This document shows, piece by piece, positions 27,386 through 35,801 of a stretch of DNA of 64,000 nt. The stretch comes from Streptomyces sp. NBC_01235 (GTDB lineage Bacteria > Actinomycetota > Actinomycetes > Streptomycetales > Streptomycetaceae). Within the stretch, counting starts at the first letter, position 1. Each line of letters begins with the position of its first letter. The translations under genes were made by a program, and so were the position numbers. The notes under the pieces are model-generated. The model worked only from the letters and a program-made list of their open reading frames with translations, was not told the origin of the DNA and ran no database searches. The stretch covers positions 7,378,001 through 7,442,000 of the forward strand of contig NZ_CP108513.1 of NCBI RefSeq assembly GCF_035989285.1, given 5' to 3'.

Positions 27386-28441
27386 GTGAGTCGGGGCGAC
27401 GGCGGTCCGGGGCCGGCCGGCGAGCACGAGGCGGCGGTGATCCTGGAGCGGTCGCGGGCCTCGGTCGACCCCGAACTGCGGGCGGCGATCGACTCGTTGC
27501 CCGGCTCGCTGCGCCGGATCGCGCTCTACCACTTCGGCTGGGAACACCCGGACGGCACCCCGGCGGCGGGCAACGCGGGCAAGGCGATCCGCCCGGCCCT
27601 GGTACTCGCCGCGGCCTCCGCGTTCGGCGGTCCGGCGGCCCGCGAGGCGGCCGTCCGGGCGGCCGCGGCGGTCGAACTGGTCCACAACTTCACGCTGTTG
27701 CACGACGACGTGATGGACCGGGACGCCACCCGACGGCACCGCCCCACCGCCTGGACCATGTTCGGCGACGCCGACGCCATCCTCGCCGGGGACGCCCTGC
27801 AAGCCCTCGCTCTCGGGCTGCTCGCCGGGGATCCGCACCCGGCGTCCCCGGCCGCCGCCGCCCGGGTCGCGGCCTGCGTGGTCGAACTGTGCGCCGGCCA
27901 GCAGGCGGACACGGCCATGGAGAAACGCGGCCCCGCCGAGATCACCCTGGACGAGGTGCTTGTCATGGCCGAGGCCAAGACGGGCGCGCTGCTCGGCTGC
28001 GCCTGTGCCGTGGGCGCGCTGTACGCGGGAGCGGCCGAGGAGGACGTCGAGGCGCTGGACGCGTTCGGCCGGGAGGCCGGGCTCGCCTTCCAGCTCATCG
28101 ACGACGTCATCGGGATATGGGGCGACCCGCGGCACACCGGCAAGCCGGCCGGCGCGGACCTCGCCGTCCGCAAGAAGTCCCTGCCGGTGGTCGCCGCGCT
28201 GACCTCCGGCACCCCGGCGGCCGGCGAACTGGCCGAGCTGTACGCGGCGCCCTACGAGCCGGCCGACCTGGACCGCACGACGCTGGCTGTCGAGCGGGCG
28301 GGCGGGCGCGCCTGGGCGCAGGACCAGGCGGCCGACCGCATGTCCCGAGCGATGCACGAACTGGCCCGGGCGCTCCCGGACCCTGAGTCGGCGGGCGGCC
28401 TGCTCGCTCTCGCGGAGTTCGTGACGCGGCGCAGCAACTAG
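27386..28441 (+). CDS. Polyprenyl (isoprenoid) diphosphate synthase, probable encapsulin cargo
   Basis: A trans-isoprenyl diphosphate synthase, 351 residues. The first Asp-rich motif is LLHDDVMDRDATRRHRPTAW (DDxxD), the second LIDDVIGIWGD, with GKAIRPALVLAAA as the IPP-binding KxxRP region. It condenses IPP with an allylic diphosphate; chain length is not predictable here. The start chosen is GTG 27386 with a gaagg ribosome site. GTG 27329, overlapping the eshA TGA, would add 19 residues. The Gly/Pro-rich N-terminus before the fold (residues about 1-25) could target the enzyme into the EshA shell. Co-transcribed with eshA. Confidence 0.9.
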   Translation: MSRGDGGPGPAGEHEAAVILERSRASVDPELRAAIDSLPGSLRRIALYHFGWEHPDGTPAAGNAGKAIRPALVLAAASAFGGPAAREAAVRAAAAVELVHNFTLLHDDVMDRDATRRHRPTAWTMFGDADAILAGDALQALALGLLAGDPHPASPAAAARVAACVVELCAGQQADTAMEKRGPAEITLDEVLVMAEAKTGALLGCACAVGALYAGAAEEDVEALDAFGREAGLAFQLIDDVIGIWGDPRHTGKPAGADLAVRKKSLPVVAALTSGTPAAGELAELYAAPYEPADLDRTTLAVERAGGRAWAQDQAADRMSRAMHELARALPDPESAGGLLALAEFVTRRSN

Positions 28442-29202
28442 GCCGGCCCGGCGGATCAGGCCGCAGAAAGGCAGCGGCGCCTCATAAGCGCTGGTGAGGG
28501 GGTGATGGGGGTGATGGGGGCCCGCGACGAGCTAGTGCCGTGGCGGGCACCGTCTGCCCGTGAAGGAGCGGCGTCCGGTGCGTGCTCTGGGGGGTCCCCC
28601 GGCCGAAGGCTGGGGGAGTGCCGGCCGAAGGCCCTCGTACTAGGACGTACTTGGGTCTTCGTCCGGTGCGGCGACTGGGGGCACCTCCCACGCCCTTGAG
28701 GCAGTGGGGGAGCGTGCCGGGCGTCGCGACGGGGCGAACGTCGCCTGTCACGGCACTGGTTCTCGCAGGGGAGCGTCGCGGCGCAAGACGGCGGAGGGCG
28801 TCGAGACGATGGGGCCCCGGTCGGGCGCCGCCGAGAGTGGGGGGGCGGGCAACAACGACAACGCCGCAGATCGGCGTGCCGGCCCGTGGCTGCGGCTTGA
28901 TCCGTCGGATAGGGCCTGTGTACGTCCGGCGGATCACGTCGAGGGGAGGCGGTGGCTTCTGATCGTGCCTGGGGAGGGTGGTCGTCGGGTTTCCCGGGGG
29001 GCGTGCGTGCCGGGGCCTGTGGCTGCGGCGGCATGCGCCGGTCCGCCGGGCGGCTCCTGAGGGGCCTGGCGCGGCAGGCAGGGCACCGGAGACGGACCCC
29101 CGTGCCGGCGTCCCGCGGCTCCTGATGCCGCGAGGTTGCCGGGGCCCCGGTCCGGCGGGTCCCGCGCATCCCCACGGTGTGCGGGGCTCGCCGCTGTCGG
29201 GC
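28442..29202. other. Large intergenic region with two Streptomyces-type hairpin repeats
   Basis: 760 bp with no credible gene on either strand. It holds a pair of hairpin repeats (28595-28617 and 28676-28712) and long G-rich stretches on the plus strand. Some open frames exist but lack codon bias and ribosome sites. It may be transcribed from the prenyl synthase side. Confidence 0.5.
28595..28712. repeat. Two imperfect palindromic repeats of the gtccccc...gggggag type
   Basis: First: tcccccggcc-gaa-ggctggggga (28595-28617, 10-bp stem). Second: gggggcacctcccac ... gtgggggag (28676-28712). Both share the outer cccc/ggggag arms and resemble short hairpin repeats scattered between Streptomyces genes. 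Spacing between them is about 80 bp. Confidence 0.6.
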
Positions 29203-29808
29203 CTACGAGGGTTCCTCGCCCCGGTCCGGCACCACCGTCGCCACGATCCTCTCCACCAGCCCCTCCGGCACCCCCACTCCGGGCAGGACGCCGTCCAGGA
29301 CGCCCGGCAGGGTCAGGTGCTCCAGGATCAGCCCGAGCATCGCGAGGTAGAGCACGACCACGGTCTCGTCGCCGCCGGGCAGGCCCGTGTCGCGGTGGAA
29401 GTCCATGCCGTGCTGGAGGTCACCGCGCACCGACGTGGTGAAGGAGGCACGTAGTTCGGGGCGCCGGGTGGCTTCGAGGCGCATCTCCAGCAGGGCGAGA
29501 TAGCCGGTCCGGTCGCCGGTCGCGCGGGCCATCAGGTCGTGCATGAACGCCGTGACCAGGGAGCGGTCCCGCGGCTGGGCCATCAGCCTGCCGAGCACCT
29601 CGGGGTCGGGCGCCAGCCGGACGTGCAGCCGGGCGTCGATCTGCCGCAGCAGGTCGTCGCGCCCGGTGAAGTAGTTGGAGGCGGTGCCCACCGGCACCCC
29701 TGCCGCCGCGTCCACCGCACGGAAGGTCAGCCCCCGCGCGCCCTCGCGGGCGAGCACCTCGACCCCGGCGTCGACCAGGGCCGCCCGGCGCTCCGGATTT
29801 CCGGCCAT
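29203..29808 (-). CDS. TetR-family regulator
   Basis: A 201-residue protein with N-terminal HTH (residues about 10-55: GARGLTFRAVDAAAGVPVGT, then ASNYFTGRDDLLRQI) and a C-terminal domain with hydrophobic helices (VVVLYLAMLGLILEHLTLP). It is divergent from a DHFR-like gene across 123 bp that contain an inverted repeat (29861-29905), so it probably represses that gene and itself. Ligand unknown. Confidence 0.88.
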   Translation of the reverse strand: MAGNPERRAALVDAGVEVLAREGARGLTFRAVDAAAGVPVGTASNYFTGRDDLLRQIDARLHVRLAPDPEVLGRLMAQPRDRSLVTAFMHDLMARATGDRTGYLALLEMRLEATRRPELRASFTTSVRGDLQHGMDFHRDTGLPGGDETVVVLYLAMLGLILEHLTLPGVLDGVLPGVGVPEGLVERIVATVVPDRGEEPS

Positions 29809-29860
29809 GCGGAACCCTCTCTCTCACTTGGCTCCGTTTCCCGAAACACCGGGAAACCCG

Positions 29861-29905
29861 CTTGCAACCACTACAAGCGAAGTACTACAACTGCAGTGGT
29901 TCAAG
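29861..29905. promoter_or_regulatory. Candidate operator between TetR and DHFR-like genes
   Basis: Arms CTTGCAACCACT (29861-29872) and AGTGGTTCAAG (29895-29905) form an imperfect inverted repeat with a 22-base centre containing a further actacaagcgaagtac near-palindrome. Its place between divergent genes, one a TetR, suggests the repressor site. Confidence 0.55.
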
Positions 29906-29931
29906 TGTCAGCCTACGGAAAGAGCCCCCAC

Positions 29932-30516
29932 TTGCGAAAGCTCACGTATTTCATCGCCTGCTCCGTCGACGGCTTCATCGGGGACGTGACCGGCGACGCC
30001 ACGGCGATGTTCTCCTACCTCGACGAGGAGTTCCTCGACTTCCTCAAGGCGGAGTACCCGGAGACCATGCCGACCCGCGGCCGCGGCCCCCTCGGCTTCG
30101 ACGACCTGCCGAACCGGCGGTTCGACACGATCATCCAGGGCCGGGCCAGCTACGACCTCGCGCTCAAGGAGGGCAATCCCAGCCCGTACGCCCACCTGCG
30201 CCAGTACGTCGCCTCCCGCACCCTCGGCACGTCGCCCTCCCCGGACGTCGAGATCGTCGCCGACGGCCTGCTCGACAAGGTCCGCGAACTCAAGGCGGAG
30301 GACGGCGGCCTCGACATCTACCTGTGCGGCGGCTCCCGCCTCGCGGGCGAGCTGTTCGACGAGATCGACGAACTCGTGATCAAGACGTACCCGATCGTCT
30401 ACGGCACCGGCATGCCCATGTTCGGCGCCGGCTTCGACGTCGCCCGCTTCACCTTCGGCGGCGTGCGCTCCTTCGGCAACGGCGCGGTGGTGCGGACGTA
30501 CGGCAGGGAACGCTGA
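29932..30516 (+). CDS. Dihydrofolate reductase family (RibD_C-like) protein
   Basis: A 194-residue protein of the bacterial DHFR/RibD-C fold: RKLTYFIACSVDGFIGD at the N-terminus, FDTIIQGRASYDLAL in the middle, IYLCGGSRLAGELFDEIDEL (the GGG NADPH-binding loop) and a C-terminal GVRSFGNGAVVRTY strand. Members are NADPH-dependent reductases of uncertain substrate, usually not true DHFR. The TTG at 29932 was chosen because ggaaagag lies seven bases upstream; an in-frame GTG at 29905 is possible. Likely controlled by the divergent TetR. Confidence 0.82.
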   Translation: MRKLTYFIACSVDGFIGDVTGDATAMFSYLDEEFLDFLKAEYPETMPTRGRGPLGFDDLPNRRFDTIIQGRASYDLALKEGNPSPYAHLRQYVASRTLGTSPSPDVEIVADGLLDKVRELKAEDGGLDIYLCGGSRLAGELFDEIDELVIKTYPIVYGTGMPMFGAGFDVARFTFGGVRSFGNGAVVRTYGRER

Positions 30517-30581
30517 CGTCCGGCGGGGAACACCACGTACGGCGGGGAGCGCTCGGGTGCGGGTCGCCCTACTCTGAGGGC

Positions 30582-30818
30582 ATGGACAGGGAACAACGCG
30601 TATGCCCCGCCTGCGGGCAGCCCGTGCAGTCCGTCGTCCAGCGCTACAAGACGCTGGGCGCGTGGGTCCCGCGCTGGGTGCCGGGCCCGTGCCACAACCC
30701 GAAATGCGAGGCGTACGTGGAGCCGGGCGCCCGGCCCGACGCCTCCCGGCCCGACGCCTCCCGGCCCGACGCCGCCGAGCCCGACCAGGAGCCCGGAGCG
30801 CCCACCGCCCGGACCTAG
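30582..30818 (+). CDS. Small zinc-ribbon-like protein, unknown function
   Basis: 78 residues. CPACGQP and CHNPKC about 28 residues apart form a four-Cys zinc-ribbon pattern. The C-terminal third is low complexity with three RPDAS repeats (15-bp DNA repeats cggcccgacgcctcc at about 30733-30775). The ATG at 30582 follows ctgaggg. No known role. Confidence 0.65.
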   Translation: MDREQRVCPACGQPVQSVVQRYKTLGAWVPRWVPGPCHNPKCEAYVEPGARPDASRPDASRPDAAEPDQEPGAPTART

Positions 30819-30867
30819 TGCCCTTGCGGCATCCGGCCGCATCCGCCGGCCCGCTACCGTGACCGCC

Positions 30868-31224
30868 ATGACGCATGACGGGGGAGACGGGGAAACGACC
30901 GGGGCCCGGCCGGGGAGAAACCGGCGCCGGCTGTGGCGGTGGGTCGTCGGGGCGTGGGTGGCGGCCGTGGCCGTCGGGGGCGGTCTGACCCTGTGGCTGC
31001 AGAACTCCGCCGAGCCCCCGGGCCGGCAGCCGCACGGCCGGCACGCGCCCGACGAGTCCGCGGCGCCGCTGCTGCACATGGACGTGGATGGCGGCAATCC
31101 GTGCGACAAGGCCGAGACCGAGACGGAGACCGAGGGCGCGGAGGGGCCGGACGACGAGGGGACGGCCGAGGAGGAGCCGTACGGCCACCGGATCGTCGTC
31201 TGCGCGTGGCCGACGGACGGTTAG
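30868..31224 (+). CDS. Membrane-anchored acidic protein, unknown function
   Basis: 118 residues: a basic cytoplasmic start (RPGRNRRRLWRW), one transmembrane helix (VVGAWVAAVAVGGGLTLWL), then an extracytoplasmic part with an acidic repeat (ETETETEG) and two Cys that could pair. The start may be GTG 30859 instead. Its TAG overlaps the stop of the convergent VOC pseudogene by two bases. Confidence 0.6.
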   Translation: MTHDGGDGETTGARPGRNRRRLWRWVVGAWVAAVAVGGGLTLWLQNSAEPPGRQPHGRHAPDESAAPLLHMDVDGGNPCDKAETETETEGAEGPDDEGTAEEEPYGHRIVVCAWPTDG

Positions 31225-32013
31225 GCACCCGCCCGCGGCAGCCCGCCCGTCTCCGCGTCGCGCCCGGTCAGGCAGTACAGGCCGCCGGCCGGGTCGCGCA
31301 GCACCGTCCAGTGGGGGTGGCGGGCGACGAGGACGGCGCCGAGCCGCTCGTGCCGGACGCGGACGGCGTCGACGTCCGGACCGCAGGCCAGGTCGAGATG
31401 GGCGGAGGCGGGACCCCCGCCCCCGGGCCGCTCCTCGGCGAGCCGCTGGAGCAGGATGCGGATCGGCAGGCCGGGCGGGGGCTGGACCACGTGGAACTCC
31501 GGCCGGGAACCCGGCCGGGACGACCAGTCGGGCAACAGGCCGCTCCAGAAGGCGACTTCGCCCTCGTACGCCGACGGCGGGACGTCGACGCACACCTGGT
31601 CCAGGCGGCTGCCGTCGACCACGGGCGGCCGCACGGCCTCCCCGTGCCACGGCACCGCGCAGAACAACTGCCCGGCGGGGGAGCGCAGTACGGCCCATCC
31701 GTCGTGCGCGGCGGCCGTCTCCGCGCCCAGCTTCAGCGCCGCCTCGACGAACCCGGGCACGTCCTCGACGGCGAAGTCGAGATGCGCGCCGCCGTCGCCC
31801 TCCGTGAACCCCCTGGACCTTGACGCAGGCGTCGCCCTTCTCCGGCACCAGGGTCACGAACTCCCCCTTGTCGCCCCGGAGTTCGGACAGGCCGGTGTCC
31901 GTGACGGCGGTCCAGAACGCGTGGGCTCGCTCGAAGCGCGCGGCGGGCCGGTCGACGAAGGCGTACGTCCAGCGGATCGGTTCGTTCACCGGTCCGTTCA
32001 CCGGTCCCGTCAC
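31221..32013 (-). pseudogene. Two-domain VOC (glyoxalase/bleomycin-resistance-like) protein with a frameshift
   Basis: The N-terminal part reads NEPIRWTYAFVDRPAARFER up to GDACVKVQG in one frame. The rest (GGAHLDFAVEDVPGFVEAAL, then a second VOC half to LYCLTGRDAETGG) is in another. Removing one G from the five-G run (CCCCC at 31809-31813 on the plus strand) joins them as VQGFTEGDGGAHLDF, the expected VOC sequence. So this is either a recent frameshift mutation or a sequencing error. The first GTG (32013) overlaps the TGA of the preceding VOC gene. The intact product would be about 263 residues. Confidence 0.75.
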
Positions 32014-32426
32014 CGGGGCTTCGACTCCATGAACCGCAGCATGTTCCCCGCCGGATCCCGGAACGCGCAGTCGCGCACTCCGTACGGCATGTCCATCGGC
32101 TCCTGGATCACCTCGGCGCCGGATTCCTGGACGCGGGCGAAGAGGGCGTCGCAGTCCTCGGTGGTGAAGTTGACCCCGCGCAGCACGCCCTTGGCCAGCA
32201 GCCGCTCCATCGACTCCCGGTCGGCCGGGGAGAGGTCGGGGTTCGCCGCGGGCGGCTCCAGGACGATCGACACGTCCGGTTGCAGCGGCGACCCGACGGT
32301 CACCCAGCGCATCCCCTCGTACTTGACGTCGTTGCGGATCTCCAGGCCCAGGACGTCGCAGTAGAAGGTGACAGCCTTGTCGTGGTCGTCGACAGCGATG
32401 AAACAGTTGTGCAGTTTCAGGTCCAT
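32010..32426 (-). CDS. VOC family protein (glyoxalase/bleomycin resistance fold)
   Basis: 138 residues in the typical paired beta-alpha-beta-beta-beta modules: HNCFIAVDDHDKAVTFYCDVLG at the start, GVNFTTEDCDALFARV in the second half, and DCAFRDPAGNMLRFME near the end (Asp/Pro/Gly-Asn turn with metal-ligand Glu). The reaction is unknown. An AraC-type regulator lies 27 bp upstream on the same strand, a pairing commonly seen for VOC proteins. Confidence 0.87.
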   Translation of the reverse strand: MDLKLHNCFIAVDDHDKAVTFYCDVLGLEIRNDVKYEGMRWVTVGSPLQPDVSIVLEPPAANPDLSPADRESMERLLAKGVLRGVNFTTEDCDALFARVQESGAEVIQEPMDMPYGVRDCAFRDPAGNMLRFMESKPR

Positions 32427-32453
32427 GGGGCCAACCTAAGGTCAATACCGGCG

Positions 32454-32849
32454 TTACGTCCGTCTCGGGCGCGTGTACGCTCGCGCCACGCAGGGCGGGA
32501 TCTCCGCGCTCTCCTCGTGCGAGCGGGCTCTGTAGGAGCTCGGCGTCTCGCCCACCAGTTCGGTGAAGCGGGAGCTGAACGAGCCGAGCGAGGTGCAGCC
32601 GACCGCCATGCAGACCTCCGTGACGGTCAGGTCGCCGCGGCGCAGCAGGGCCTTGGCGCGCTCCACGCGGCGGGTCATCAGGTAGCCGTAGGGCGTCTCG
32701 CCGTAGGCCTCGCGGAAACTCCGCTGGAAGTGGCCCGGCGACATCAGCGCGGTGCGCGCGAGTGCGGGGATGTCGAGTGGCTCGGCGTACTCACGGTCCA
32801 TCCGGTCGCGTGCCTGCCGCAGACGTACCAGGTCCTCGAGGGTCACCAC
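32454..32849 (-). CDS. AraC-family regulator (stand-alone HTH)
   Basis: 131 residues, essentially only the double HTH: LARTALMSPGHFQRSFREAY (first HTH) and VCMAVGCTSLGSFSSRFTEL (second). No ligand domain is present. It is upstream of and probably co-transcribed with the VOC gene. The start ATG at 32849 is used; its upstream side is the 660-bp region with the 21-bp repeats. Confidence 0.85.
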   Translation of the reverse strand: MVTLEDLVRLRQARDRMDREYAEPLDIPALARTALMSPGHFQRSFREAYGETPYGYLMTRRVERAKALLRRGDLTVTEVCMAVGCTSLGSFSSRFTELVGETPSSYRARSHEESAEIPPCVARAYTRPRRT

Positions 32850-33512
32850 GTCAGCATCGCACGATCCTCACCCGGTGGGCGCGGGGACCCGGAACGGCCA
32901 CGAACCCCACGCCCCGCGCCCAGGCGACGCAGGCCACCCTCCCCCACCGGCGGGCACTCCGGCCCCACCGGCCCCACCGGCGGCCCCAACGGCCCTACCG
33001 GCGGGCACTCCGGCCCTACCAGCGGGCACTCCGGCCCCACTGGCGGCCCCAACGGCCCTACCGGCGGGCACTCCGGCCCTACCGGCGGGCACTCCGGCCC
33101 CACTGGCCCCGCCAGCGGGCACTCCGGCCCCACCGGCCCCTGCGGTCCGGTGGGCAAGCGTCCGGAGGGACACGCACCAACGGACCGGACCCGACTGCCC
33201 CGCGCAGCCCACCGGCACCAGCGCGTGACGACGATCAGCGCGCCCTCCCCCGGACTCCGTCCGGAGGAAGCCCCACCCGGCCGGCGCCGGCCACCAGGAG
33301 CAGCACTGGGCTCAGAATTCCACCCGCACGTCCACGCCACCCCTCCACGGTGGGCACGACCCGCGCCGGACACTACGTCTTGCACGGGATCCCCAAGCAA
33401 TCACGTTCCTCGTGGCGGTCGTCATCGTCACGGCCCTGGCCTTCGACTTCATTACCGACCGACCCGACCGCCCGGGTGGCCTCGGGCGGTCGGCGGCGGT
33501 CGGCTGTCGTGG
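32850..33512. other. Intergenic region with tandem repeats
   Basis: 660 bp. Apart from the 21-bp repeat block, it contains ordinary GC-rich sequence and a gcccgaggccacccgggcgg-type hairpin near 33465-33495 that may terminate the ECF sigma transcript. Open frames on both strands exist only because the repeat lacks stops. Confidence 0.5.
32947..33150. repeat. 21-bp tandem minisatellite
   Basis: About nine to ten units of ggcgggcactccggccctacc or ggcggccccaacggccctac, each 21 bp, with 3-base insertions (ggcccc acc). Translated on the plus strand the unit would be GGHSGPT/GGPNGPT, collagen-like, but no ribosome site or codon bias supports a gene. Units differ by few substitutions, so the array is recent or homogenised. 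Confidence 0.8.
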
Positions 33513-34436
33513 CTACTCCGTCGGGCGGGGGGCCTGTTTGACGTCGCGGGTGACGGCCCAGGCGTCCGCCACCGGGCCCATGTGCCCGAGCTTGTCGGGG
33601 TTGATCACCACGCGGATCGTCTGAATCTGCCCGTCGAGCACGTCGAGCGCCAGGGTGTGGAGCACCCTGCCGTCCCGGTCGCGGAAGATCGCGCCCGGCT
33701 GGCCGTTGACCTCGTGCTGCTCGAACGTCACCTCGACCTGGGCCATCCGGGGGAAGACGGAGGCGAACAGACGGGCCACGTTCTCGGCGCCCATGACGGC
33801 CCTGGACAGCTGCGGGGCCTTGCCGCCGCCGTCGCCGACCACCGACACGTCGGCGGCGAGCAGGTCCTGCAGACCGGCGACGTCGCCTTCGCGCAGCGCG
33901 TCGAAGAACCGCGACGCCAGCTCCTCCCGCTCCCCCCGGTCCGCGTCGAAGCGGGGCCGGCCCGCGTCCATGTGGCGCCGCGCCCGCACCGCCAGCTGAC
34001 GGCACGCGGCCTCCGAGCGCCCCACCGCCGACGCGACCTCGGGAAAGCCGAAGGCGAACACCTCCCGCAGCACGAACACCGCCCGCTCCAGCGGGCTGAG
34101 GCGTTCGAGCAGCAACAGGGCCGCCATCGACACCGAGTCGGCCAGCTCAGCCGACCGCGCCGGATCCTCGTAGGGGTCGGCGAGCAGCGGCTCGGGGAAC
34201 CACGGCCCGACGTACGTCTCCCGCCGGACGCGGGCCGAGCGCAGCACGTCGATCGAGAGCCGGGTCACCGTGGCCGACAGGAAGGCCTTGACCGACCGGG
34301 GTTCGGCCGGCGAGCACTCGAACCGCAGCCAGGTCTCCTGGACCGCGTCCTCGGCCTCGCTCACGCTGCCCAGGATCCGGTAGGCGATCGAGAACAGCAG
34401 CGGCCGCAGCTCCTGGAACTCCTCGGTCCTGCTCAT
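33513..34436 (-). CDS. ECF41-type sigma factor with SnoaL-like C-terminal domain
   Basis: 307 residues. Region 2: RPLLFSIAYRILGSVSEAED and AVQETWLRF. Region 4: LSPLERAVFVLREVFAFGF and EVASAVGRSEAACRQL. The C-terminal SnoaL-like extension carries the ECF41 hallmark DGGGK (about residue 203) and NPDKL (about 279), by which the sigma factor regulates its own activity. ECF41 genes usually sit beside a carboxymuconolactone-decarboxylase-type or oxidoreductase gene; here the neighbour, 44 bp upstream, is a DoxX-like membrane protein. Confidence 0.92.
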   Translation of the reverse strand: MSRTEEFQELRPLLFSIAYRILGSVSEAEDAVQETWLRFECSPAEPRSVKAFLSATVTRLSIDVLRSARVRRETYVGPWFPEPLLADPYEDPARSAELADSVSMAALLLLERLSPLERAVFVLREVFAFGFPEVASAVGRSEAACRQLAVRARRHMDAGRPRFDADRGEREELASRFFDALREGDVAGLQDLLAADVSVVGDGGGKAPQLSRAVMGAENVARLFASVFPRMAQVEVTFEQHEVNGQPGAIFRDRDGRVLHTLALDVLDGQIQTIRVVINPDKLGHMGPVADAWAVTRDVKQAPRPTE

Positions 34437-34480
34437 GATCCGGTTCCTCCTCGCGTCCGGAGACTCTGTGTCGCCACCGC

Positions 34481-34864
34481 TCAGCCGATGAAGGACTCGG
34501 GACCGAAGCGGCCCCACGCGACGAACGCCGCAACCGAGAGATAGACCAGGTTCACCACCACGAACCCGGCCTCGCCGAGCCGGCCGTGGGTGATCATCGC
34601 ACCGACCATCAGCAGCACCCAGCAGGCGGCCGTCACCGGCACCAGGACCGGTGCGATGCCGAGCGTGGCGGGCAGGATCAGGCCCACCGCGGCCAGGAGT
34701 TCGACGATGCCGAGGCCCTTGACGAAGCCGACGCCGACGTCTGCCGTCCATCCCGCGCCGTGGATCGCGGCCAGCTTCTCCTTGGGCACGAAGGTCTTGG
34801 TGATGCCGCCGGCCAGGGCCACCGCGGCCAGCAGTCCGGCAGCGATCCACAGCGCGAGGTTCAT
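34481..34864 (-). CDS. DoxX-like membrane protein
   Basis: 127 residues with four hydrophobic helices (residues about 4-20, 50-70, 72-95, 100-118), and the DoxX-like KGLGIVELLAAVGLILPATL core. DoxX proteins are small quinone/redox-linked membrane subunits. It precedes the ECF41 gene on the same strand and is its probable regulatory target or partner. Start ATG 34864 follows ccaaggagtggacg. Confidence 0.85.
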   Translation of the reverse strand: MNLALWIAAGLLAAVALAGGITKTFVPKEKLAAIHGAGWTADVGVGFVKGLGIVELLAAVGLILPATLGIAPVLVPVTAACWVLLMVGAMITHGRLGEAGFVVVNLVYLSVAAFVAWGRFGPESFIG

Positions 34865-34958
34865 CGTCCACTCCTTGGTCGGGGTTGCCTGCACCCCGTA
34901 GGACGAGACAGCCACCCCGCCTGTGACATCGCCGCATACCCGCCGCCGAGCGGGCGGC

Positions 34959-35789
34959 TCAGCAGTACGGCGGCTGGTTGGTCAGGGAGGCCGCCACCCG
35001 CATCCACACGCCGAACAGCCGGTACAGGCCGGGCAACTCGCCCTGAGCCTCGACGGTTCGGGTGTCCGTCGAGGTGACCCCCGGAATGCCCAGCAGCGTG
35101 GAGGCCACCGAGGCCGACTGCCAGCGGACGGTGAGGGTGGACGGGCCCGAAGCCGCGGGCGGGGCCGTGAGGGGCGCGGAGAGACGGGAGGCGACGGCTT
35201 CCTCGATCGCCGTGCGCGCTTCGTCCGCCGGGCGCAGGTCCGCCGCGAAGCGGTCGCGCGCGCACTTGACGGCCACGGTGGTGACGGAGGCGTCCCACTC
35301 CGTCGCCTCCGCGCAGGCGCCGTCGTCACCGGTGAGGACGGCCACCGGCACCCCGAGGGCCGCCGCGGTGGCCTGGGCCAGGCCGATCTCGCCCACGGGG
35401 CGGCCGTCCAGCCACATGTCCTCGATCTCGTGCCCCATGAAGCTGTGACTGAGGACGCCGAGCGCGCCGGCCCGCGCGTGGTAGCCCACGCAGAGCACCG
35501 CGTCGTGCGTGGGCTCGAGTCCTTCGAGCATGCCCATCTGCTTGGGCTTGCCGCGAATGAGGCGGACCGCCGGGTGCAGCGCCTCGGGCAGCAGGTTGCG
35601 CATCGGGCCGTGCGCGTCGTTGACGGTGACCTCGGTGGCGCCGGCCGCGACGGCGCCCCTGACGGCGGCGTTGACGTCCTCCGCCATCATCTGCCGCCCC
35701 CGCTCGTAGTCCCGTCCGCCGGGCTGGACGTCGTCCGCGTCCACGAGCCCGGTGACGCCTTCCATGTCGACGCTGATGTAGATCCGCAC
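34959..35789 (-). CDS. M55 family D-aminopeptidase (DppA-like)
   Basis: 276 residues. N-terminal ISVDMEGVTGLVDADD (metal-binding Asp/Glu of M55), ATEVTVNDAHGPMRNLLPE (NDxHG motif), and LCVGYHARAG, SHSFMGHEIEDM (His ligands). M55 enzymes are zinc D-aminopeptidases that cleave D-Ala-containing peptides, suggesting use of cell-wall peptides. The GTG at 35789 is favoured by a ggag eight bases upstream over the GTG at 35798. It is the last gene of a same-strand run MerR-GNAT-M55 with 12 bp to the GNAT gene. Confidence 0.9.
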   Translation of the reverse strand: MRIYISVDMEGVTGLVDADDVQPGGRDYERGRQMMAEDVNAAVRGAVAAGATEVTVNDAHGPMRNLLPEALHPAVRLIRGKPKQMGMLEGLEPTHDAVLCVGYHARAGALGVLSHSFMGHEIEDMWLDGRPVGEIGLAQATAAALGVPVAVLTGDDGACAEATEWDASVTTVAVKCARDRFAADLRPADEARTAIEEAVASRLSAPLTAPPAASGPSTLTVRWQSASVASTLLGIPGVTSTDTRTVEAQGELPGLYRLFGVWMRVAASLTNQPPYC

Positions 35790-35801
35790 GGGGCACACTC
35801 C

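Noticed and set aside
32762..33541. Possible collagen-like protein gene across the 21-bp repeats
   Set aside because: No start with a ribosome site, no codon bias outside the repeat, and the frame exists equally on the other strand.
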